A DNA stretch of 64,000 nucleotides, from positions 6,669,501 through 6,733,500 of the forward strand of contig NC_044019.1 of the NCBI RefSeq assembly GCF_900496995.4, read 5' to 3'. Below, in pieces: positions 59,501-64,000 of the stretch. Within the stretch, counting starts at the first letter, position 1, and the number at the start of each line of letters is the position of its first letter. A program made the position numbers and the translations under genes. The notes under the pieces are model-generated. The model was given only the letters and a program-made list of their open reading frames with translations, was not told the DNA's origin and searched no databases. This DNA comes from Aquila chrysaetos chrysaetos. Taxonomy: Eukaryota; Chordata; Aves; Accipitriformes; Accipitridae.

Positions 59501-60868
59501 AGCAGGAGCAATGAGACGCTGGCCAGCAGAAAGCACCTTCCTTCCGAAAGAGCTGGGCCTGAGGCCGAAAGACGTCTGCACACCGCTTACCTGCCATCTG
59601 TGTTATAGTGCAGCTCCATAACTGCCCCACTGTGTCCCTTCAGTGTGGCGTAGTTATCGCAGTCCCCATAGACATTCCACAGCACTGGGGGAAAGGAAGG
59701 GAGAAGTAAGTACAGGAAACACCTCTGTGCTGTGGATGGAGTGATTCTCTGGGAATTCAGCAAAAAGAACCACGTATTGTCACCAGAATCGTTTCCAGTC
59801 CTGGCTGACGTGTGCCCATAAAATACAGCGTGTGAGCCCCGGAAAGACAGACAGCTGATTTGAGCTGATGTATGGGCTTAGATGAAGTTGAATTTATAAA
59901 GGAAAATAATAACCTTCACCTCAGCAACCCAAACCATTAAAAACTGCATTTCTGCGATGGCTGCAGTCAAACGCAGACCGATGGTAACCTGCGCGAGGGT
60001 CCTGGGAACACCGGGCTGTGACCATCAAGGCATGTGACAGCAGGACAGTGACCAGCCAGAGGAGCGACAAAAAGTTTCTTGCTCCCCTCTTGCTGAAGCA
60101 CTTCACTCCTAGGACCCAGCAAGCTTGACGGCTGAGATGAAACCCTGTCACAGCACAACGGCCTGAAATCGTACGAGCCCGAGCCCCAGCCCCGCGCAGC
60201 GCTGGCTGGGACAGGGGAGCCTGGTACTCACGGATGAGCCTGTCGAAGCCGGCGGAGGCGAGGGTGTTGCCGTTGGGGTGGAACTTGCAGCAGTACACCT
60301 CTCCTTCGTGCCCCGAGAGCAGCATGATGGGGGCCTGCAGGGAGGAGCAGCGCGGCGGGCCCTGCCGGAGGCAACGGGGGAAGGGGCGGGTGAGGGGATG
60401 CCATGGAGGGGAACAAGGGGCACCCCTGGGGCACGGCCAGGACCCCGCCAGCCCCTCACGGGCCTCTTCCCCTCCCCGCTTCACCCCTCTCCGGCCTTCT
60501 CCTCCCGCCATCCCCCTGCCCCCCACTAATCCCCCCACGGGCCTTCCCCCGCTCGCCGTACCGCCTGCAGCAGGGCCCCGGGGGGGGGGCTGCCCTCCTC
60601 CTGCTCCTGCTCCTGCTCCTCCTCCTCCTGCTCCTCCGCCGCCCCCGCCGCCCCCGCCGCTGCCGCCGCCGCTGCCCGGCGCCCCCGGCAGTTCATGGCG
60701 GGGCCGCTTGGCCGCCACGGGCACGAGCGGGAGGTCGGGGCCGGGGCCGGGGCCGGGGCCGGGACCGGGGCCGGGGCCGGGGGCGGCGCCGGGGCCGGGG
60801 GCGGGAGCGGGGCCGGGGCCAGGGCCGGGGCCGCCGCCCGGGACCTTCCGCTTGTGCTGCTCGATCAT
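50537..60868 (-). CDS. SNRNP40: SNRNP40, U5 snRNP 40-kDa WD40 protein (10 coding exons)
   Basis: Exons in order: 60868-60562, 60361-60232, 59684-59591, 58972-58807, 58315-58193, 57190-57070, 56311-56229, 55804-55743, 52459-52356, 50586-50537. All introns are GT-AG and exons 2-10 are in perfect phase. The protein has an MIEQHKRK start, a low-complexity Gly/Pro/Ala N-terminus, then seven WD40 repeats (GHEGEVYCCKFHPNG, GHSGAVMEL, GHTSFVNSCYP, TYQVLAVTF, GHADSVTGLS, NLLRCSWSPDG, GHAGSVNELAFHP) and the end KRLYMGEIQ. Family knowledge: a U5 snRNP component that contacts PRPF8 in the spliceosome. Summed coding length is 1240 nt, one base over a multiple of three; the misfit lies in exon 1. Allowing for it, about 412 residues, against about 357 in human, the excess being the N-terminal repeats. 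Confidence 0.95.
50587..52355 (-). other. SNRNP40: SNRNP40 intron 9
   Basis: 1769 bp, GTAAGT...CCTCAG. No repeats or RNA genes recognised by eye. Confidence 0.85.
52356..52459 (-). CDS. SNRNP40: SNRNP40 coding exon 9
   Basis: 104 nt, phase 2 to 1. Acceptor TTGTAG, donor GTAAGT. Encodes FVYVWDTTSRRILYKLPGHA and GSVNELAFHPEEPI: end of blade 6 and start of blade 7. Confidence 0.97.
52460..55742 (-). other. SNRNP40: SNRNP40 intron 8
   Basis: 3283 bp, the largest intron of the gene, GTGAGT...TTGTAG. A short (CA)n is at about 54487-54500. Otherwise unique AT-richer DNA with nothing recognised. Confidence 0.85.
55743..55804 (-). CDS. SNRNP40: SNRNP40 coding exon 8
   Basis: 62 nt, phase 0 to 2. 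Acceptor TTTTAG, donor GTGAGT. Encodes NLLRCSWSPDGSKIAGGSAD: blade 6. Confidence 0.96.
56229..56311 (-). CDS. SNRNP40: SNRNP40 coding exon 7
   Basis: 83 nt, phase 1 to 0. Acceptor TTGCAG, donor GTGAGT. Encodes RIWDVRPFAPKERCVKIFQG and NVHNFEK: transition from blade 5 to blade 6. Confidence 0.96.
57070..57190 (-). CDS. SNRNP40: SNRNP40 coding exon 6
   Basis: 121 nt, phase 0 to 1. Acceptor TGAAAG (preceded by TGTTGTGTC, a poor pyrimidine tract), donor GTATGT. Encodes VWDLRQNKLTYTMRGHADSV and SSEGSYLLSNAMDNT: blade 5. Confidence 0.96.
58193..58315 (-). CDS. SNRNP40: SNRNP40 coding exon 5
   Basis: 123 nt, 41 codons, phase 0. Acceptor TTTCAG, donor GTAGGA. Encodes LWDIRKKAAVQTFQNTYQVL and TFNDTSDQIISGGIDNDIK: blade 4. 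Confidence 0.97.
58807..58972 (-). CDS. SNRNP40: SNRNP40 coding exon 4
   Basis: 166 nt, phase 2 to 0. Acceptor CCGCAG, donor GTCAGT. Encodes MLFSASTDKTVAVWDSETGE, then RLKGHTSFVNSCYPARRGPQ and CTGSDDGTVK: blades 2 and 3. Confidence 0.97.
59591..59684 (-). CDS. SNRNP40: SNRNP40 coding exon 3
   Basis: 94 nt, phase 1 to 2. Acceptor CCCCAG, donor GTAAGC. Encodes LWNVYGDCDNYATLKGHSGA and VMELHYNTDG: end of blade 1 and start of blade 2. Confidence 0.96.
60232..60361 (-). CDS. SNRNP40: SNRNP40 coding exon 2
   Basis: 130 nt, phase 0 to 1. Acceptor GGCAG, donor GTGAGT. Encodes GPPRCSSLQAPIMLLSGHEG and the first WD blade (YCCKFHPNGNTLASAGFDRL). Confidence 0.96.
60562..60868 (-). CDS. SNRNP40: SNRNP40 coding exon 1 (low-complexity; apparent frameshift)
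   Basis: Starts MIEQHKRKVPGG and continues as GP dipeptides, the human-like core LPLVPVAAKRPRHELPGA, then Gly/Ser/Ala runs. It ends at the donor GTACGG. The exon is 307 nt, but the downstream exon needs phase 0. Read from the ATG it ends in phase 1. The frame that joins properly reads GALLQA, as in the human protein. The switch falls at the 10-C run (60580-60589), so a homopolymer length error of one base is the simplest cause. Confidence 0.85.
60597..60677. repeat. CTCCTG/CCGCCG trinucleotide-type repeat in exon 1
   Basis: Imperfect (ctcctg)n passing into (ccgccg)n. On the minus strand it encodes Gly runs with interspersed Ala and Ser in the SNRNP40 N-terminus. Confidence 0.88.
60737..60832 (+). 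repeat. GGGGCC-type hexanucleotide repeats inside SNRNP40 exon 1
   Basis: The plus strand shows runs of ggggcc units (60737-60780 and 60787-60832, with gggacc, gggcgg and gggagc interruptions). On the coding (minus) strand these read as Gly-Pro and Ala-Pro dipeptides. The G-rich strand has repeated G4 blocks capable of G-quadruplex folding. Confidence 0.92.
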
Positions 60869-61170
60869 CGCCGCCGGCCGCGCGCGCCCGCCCGCTGCCC
60901 CCCCCCCCCCCCCCCCCCCCATTGGTCGGCCGCGCCGCTTCCTGCCTCGCCGACTGGCGGAGCGCGGCCGGACGGCCCGCCCCCCCTCCAGCTTACTTCC
61001 GGCGCGCGGGTGACGGAAGAGAGGCGCCGGTCGGTGGCGGGCGCTCCTCGCGCGGATTGGCCGATGGCGCCGGAGGGAGGGCGCCAGCAACACGAGTAAC
61101 GCTGATTGGCTGGGGGCTGCCACCCGCCATCATTGCGCGCGGCGACTGGCGGAGTGGAGAGGTGCCCTGA
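60869..61170. promoter_or_regulatory. Bidirectional CpG promoter, SNRNP40 / ZCCHC17
   Basis: About 300 bp of CpG-rich DNA between the SNRNP40 start codon and a candidate ZCCHC17 first-exon donor. It contains three ATTGG (inverted CCAAT, NF-Y type) boxes at 60921-60925, 61056-61060 and 61105-61109, an ETS-type ACTTCCGG at 60995-61002 and TGACGGAAG at 61011-61019. A 23-C run (60898-60920) lies just outside the SNRNP40 ATG. No TATA box. Head-to-head housekeeping genes commonly share such promoters. Confidence 0.75.
60898..60920. repeat. Poly-C run (23 nt)
   Basis: Uninterrupted C on plus (G on minus) between the SNRNP40 ATG and the first ATTGG box, probably in the SNRNP40 5' UTR or core promoter. 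Its true length is uncertain. Confidence 0.85.
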
Positions 61171-61171
61171 G
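61110..61171 (+). other. ZCCHC17: Candidate non-coding first exon of ZCCHC17
   Basis: ATG lies in a later exon with a good upstream acceptor, so a 5' non-coding exon is needed. GAG|GTGAGG with the junction at 61171/61172 is a strong donor in the right place, downstream of the ATTGG boxes. Other donors to about 61450 are possible. An AAAATGGCGGC (YY1-like) site at 61199-61209 could mark an alternative start. Confidence 0.4.
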
Positions 61172-61567
61172 GTGAGGGTGGGGGGGTGTGGAGGGAGCAA
61201 AATGGCGGCGGCCGCAGGGGCTGAGTGATGGCGGTGGTTGGGTGGTGCCGCGCCGGGTGCTGACGGGCTCCGGCTTCCTCTGCGGCCGCTGGGCAGGGCC
61301 CGTCCCGCCTCACCCTGCCTGTCCAGGCCGGGCCGGCGCCGCGGCCTCCGGTTCGCGCCCAGCCCAGCCGCTCCCCCCCCCCGCAGCCTCGGTCCCCCCG
61401 AGCCGGTGTGAGCCGCTGGACCCCTGCGGTGTGAGGGCAGAGACCGTCGGGGCGCGCTGGGGTCGGTGCCGGGCTGTAGCCCAAGTCAAGGTGGAATAAT
61501 GACTGTTGCCTGCTAATAGGTTTGGCCGCAGGAGCTTTCGTGCGTTAATTAAATATTTCTTTTCAAG

Positions 61568-61713
61568 GCATCTCTCTGAACTGGGGCGGTGAATATGCGG
61601 TAGCCTGGGGTGAATTCAGCCGGTGGGGCCGTTGGAGCGTCTCTCGCCTGGACCCCGCGAGGCCTGCGGTGATGGAGGCGCTGCCTGAGCTCTACGCCAT
61701 CTTCCAGGGAGAG
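61568..61713 (+). CDS. ZCCHC17: ZCCHC17 first coding exon (with 5' UTR)
   Basis: Acceptor TTTTCAAG before 61568, 5' UTR to 61671, ATG at 61672-61674 (context ggtgATGG), donor GTGTGT after 61713. Fourteen codons, phase 0 at the end. Confidence 0.88.
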
Positions 61714-63715
61714 GTGTGTGGGGCTGCTGCTGGCGGCCGTCACCCTGTGAGATGTTACGGCCTGTGGCGTGCTTCTTTGTCTCCTTATTTTGTTGTTTCA
61801 GTCACCGCTTAGTTCAGCGGCAGTTTAGGCAACTGACAGTTCTGTAGCACGTATATACACAGCTCTGTATATGTTGTCTGTGTGTTTATGTACATACATA
61901 TAGATTTTCATGCATATATGTACAAGATGCTTACCTGAATAACATAGGAGTGGTTGGCTGACCACACCTACTCCAGAGTTATTAAGCAGTGCTGTGCCTA
62001 ACCTGCCCTGAAAGCTAAAACTGAAGGAAAGCAGGAGAACCGTGTACGCTTTTTGTGCGTATTCTAACCTGTGGTTTGAAAATGGGTGTTTTGTGAAGGG
62101 TTTTCCTTTAGGTGTTGTGTTGGTTTCTTCACAGGTTGCTACAGTGACAGAATACGGGGCATTTATAAAAATCCCAGGCTGCAGGAAACAAGGTTTGTTT
62201 CTCTTATTTTGGTCAGACGTAGTTTCATGTTGGTGTGTTTGAGCCAAGCAGTCGTCCTTGCAATTAAAGGCTTGCCACCTTTTAGAAAAATCTCAGAAAA
62301 GGTTTTTTTCCTATATTAGGACGAAGTGGAGGTTCTTGGAAAGTACTTCCAATATGTTTGCATGAATACAAAAAAGACTCAGAGGGCTTTTTGCTAACTT
62401 CCAGATGTTTTAGAGAATCATTTTAAGGTATTGGATAGATTGTAGAAACTTTCTACAGTTAGATAATTTGTCCAACTTCTTTTATGGCCAATACAAATGA
62501 AGCTGAAATAAAAAAATAAACCAGAAAAGCTGACTTAAAGCTCTGTCTATGTTTGCGGGAAACCTGCAAAGTCAAACTAACTCATTTTACTAAAGCAGCA
62601 GCTTACGGTGGATGTTCTGTCAAAGGCTGGTAGGCCCACAAACAATGCCGCCTCCGCTCCCCTCTTGAAGTGTCCAGTCACTGTAGTGCCAGTTCTAATA
62701 AAAGTTTTTGGACACAAGCGTGGCTGCTGGAGGGAAGTCGCTTTGAGACGCAAACAGGCCCTGAAACGTGATCTTGAACAGCAAGGTGTGTTTCCAGATT
62801 TATCCTTCCTTGTATCCCTTGTCCTCTCTGTAGCCCACATGTCATTTGTGCAAATTAAAAATACAATTTTGGGGCTGTGTGACCTTGCAAGCGCAGGAGA
62901 TTGGGGCAGCCGTGGTGTTTCATGCTTTTGACTTTGCCAGCAAAGTATTGTGTTGCTGATGCGTGAAATGGGCTCTTTATTCTCCGGTGCTTGGGGTGGC
63001 CTCAGAGGACAGGCAGGATGGGAGAGGTGTTAGTGCCTGCTACAGTTTTCCATATGGGTGCCTGATATGTTGAGTACGAAGACACTGCTTTGGGGTCCTG
63101 CTTCTCTGAGTTAATTTGGAGCAGATCTTGGTGACCTTTTACGTGTTTGATGCAACTAGTTGATTCTCACCTGCATAATGTACCGGAGGAAAGAAATGGT
63201 TAGTTTTGCTTAGGGGAACCGCTGAATATGTGCCCTGTCTCCCAGAGCACTGGTCTCCAAACGTTTTTGATTATGCAACCCCAGTTAACCCTATCAGTTA
63301 ATTTTTTGAGCACACACCCCCGATATATGTATATTTATTAATAAATTATACACATGTACTACTGTACTAATGTTATGTACATTAGAAAACATACTCCAAA
63401 ATAGAAGTCAAAACAGGATGAGCTAAAGATGAAATAAGCACTATTAATTTTTTTTATTTTATTTGTTACTGGTAAAAAAATATTTTCTTCCCACACCCCA
63501 AAGGATTGTCTCACCTCCATCACACTTTGGAGACTGCTGTTCTAGAGGGCAAAACTGAGAAGTGGAGGCTTGTCTTTATTTTTTCCCTTTCTTCTCTTCC
63601 AAAACCATGACCAGGCCTTGTCCATAAGACTCACATGTCCTCCTGCCGTGTGGATAAACCCTCAGAGATAGTAGATGTTGGAGACAAAGTATGGGTGAAG
63701 CTTATTGGAAAAGAG
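61672..63715 (+). CDS. ZCCHC17: ZCCHC17 (pNO40), first three coding exons; truncated by window end
   Basis: Coding exons 61672-61713, 62135-62192 and 63615-63715, joined in phases 0 and 1, give 67 residues: MEALPELYAIFQGE, then VATVTEYGAFIKIPGCRKQG and HKTHMSSCRVDKPSEIVDVG, ending DKVWVKLIGKE. This is the N-terminal part of the S1 RNA-binding domain (GAFIKIPG and VGDKVWVK motifs). The CCHC zinc knuckle and Lys-rich tail of the family must lie beyond the window. Family knowledge: a nucleolar/nuclear RNA-binding protein linked to 60S ribosomal subunits and RNA processing. The start matches the MENLPALYTIFQGE-type start of the human form. The longer human N-terminal form is not supported here. 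Confidence 0.93.
62135..62192 (+). CDS. ZCCHC17: ZCCHC17 coding exon 2
   Basis: 58 nt, phase 0 to 1. Acceptor CTTCACAG, donor GTTTGT. Encodes VATVTEYGAFIKIPGCRKQ, the start of the S1 fold. Confidence 0.96.
63248..63539. mobile_element. hAT-like non-autonomous DNA transposon
   Basis: About 290 bp bounded by imperfect terminal inverted repeats: left CACTGGTCTCCAAAC, right end reverse-complemented CAGCAGTCTCCAAAG. Flanking 8-mers tcccagag (63240-63247) and ttctagag (63540-63547) match at 6 of 8 positions and fit the hAT target preference (nTCTAGAn). The inner part is AT-rich and non-coding. An old, MER/Charlie-type element is the best fit; the exact family is not identified. Confidence 0.65.
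63615..63715 (+). CDS. ZCCHC17: ZCCHC17 coding exon 3
   Basis: 101 nt, phase 1 to 0. Acceptor GACCAG, donor GTAACG (non-consensus at +5/+6, probably weak). Encodes GLVHKTHMSSCRVDKPSEIV and DVGDKVWVKLIGKE. Confidence 0.96.
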
Positions 63716-64000
63716 GTAACGTTAATTTTTGTTTCTTTAATGTTGCGGTGATAAAATATACTGCGAAAACACTGAGAACTTCTGTTCACAGAGGCTGTGT
63801 GTTCCTGTTGCTTTATTGGGGTTTGGCAGGCTCTATTTCACAGACGGGCGAATTCTCTTTACCTCTAGATGTGACTTTGGGCACATCGCTTCTGTGACTT
63901 GCAACAATGCAGGTCAGAAAAAGGGACTTTATAAAAGCTTTTGGCTTAAAAGTAACAAAACACTTCCCTTTCTTCCCCTGCGCACCCTTCGCAGCTTGTA
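63716..64000 (+). other. ZCCHC17: ZCCHC17 intron start, to window end
   Basis: Begins at the GTAACG donor. No further exon of the S1 domain (expected to begin with an NDR-type motif) is visible before the window ends. Confidence 0.75.

Larger units (their letters stand above)
58316..60231 (-). other. SNRNP40: SNRNP40 introns 2-4
   Basis: Introns of 491 bp (58316-58806), 618 bp (58973-59590) and 547 bp (59685-60231). Intron 1 (60362-60561, 200 bp) is GC-rich. Nothing else recognised. Confidence 0.8.
61714..63614 (+). other. ZCCHC17: ZCCHC17 introns between coding exons 1-3
   Basis: Introns of 421 bp (61714-62134) and 1422 bp (62193-63614). The second contains a hAT-like element at 63248-63539. 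Otherwise AT-richer unique DNA. Confidence 0.85.

Noticed and set aside
50587-60231. Intronic snoRNA or tRNA genes in SNRNP40
   Set aside because: I looked for box C/D and H/ACA patterns and tRNA A/B boxes by eye and found none convincing. A covariance-model scan (Infernal, tRNAscan-SE) would decide.
60234-61170. Plus-strand open frames of about 255 codons opposite SNRNP40 exon 1
   Set aside because: Shadow of the GC-rich coding repeats and promoter. Pro/Arg-rich without conserved motifs.

Overview
The window reads as vertebrate nuclear DNA, most likely avian. Two truncated CR1 LINE copies carry recognisable reverse-transcriptase peptides. The sequence is GC-rich and full of minisatellites, as bird microchromosomes are. 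The gene order NKAIN1 - SNRNP40 - ZCCHC17 matches the order I know from human 1p35.2. The species cannot be fixed from the sequence.

Layout. (1) NKAIN1, minus strand, fills about the first 40 kb. Seven coding exons were assembled by hand from splice sites, in phase throughout. They give a 207-residue protein, the same length as I recall for human NKAIN1. The last exon holds only 10 coding bases (2841-2850). A 26.8-kb first intron (12708-39529) holds most of the repeats, and a CpG-rich promoter lies at about 39780-40270. (2) A region of about 10 kb (40300-50240) has no gene. It holds an AT-rich candidate conserved element (44520-44960), a TG-rich tract and a CR1 copy. (3) SNRNP40, minus strand, 50537-60868, has ten coding exons encoding the seven-bladed WD40 protein of the U5 snRNP. 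Its first exon is an unusual Gly/Pro/Ala-rich, GGGGCC-type repeat-coding segment, and in this assembly it is out of frame by one base. (4) ZCCHC17, plus strand, starts head-to-head with SNRNP40 from a shared CpG promoter with three ATTGG (NF-Y type) boxes and ETS-like sites. Only its first three coding exons (start of the S1 RNA-binding domain) lie inside the window.

Non-genic content of note: two large inverted duplications in NKAIN1 intron 1, one enclosing a 17-bp minisatellite of about 37 copies; a 220-bp direct duplication; an 18-bp minisatellite just upstream of an NKAIN1 splice acceptor; a short hAT-like DNA transposon with terminal inverted repeats and an 8-bp target duplication in a ZCCHC17 intron; and several AT-rich blocks that look like conserved non-coding elements. 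Most long open frames here are by-products of GC-rich DNA and tandem repeats and are not annotated as genes. I saw no bacterial, viral or defence-type system.

Functionally the three genes are neighbours rather than a pathway. NKAIN1 is a membrane partner of the Na,K-ATPase. SNRNP40 (spliceosome) and ZCCHC17 (nucleolar/ribosome-linked RNA-binding protein) are both broadly expressed RNA-processing genes and plausibly share promoter control.
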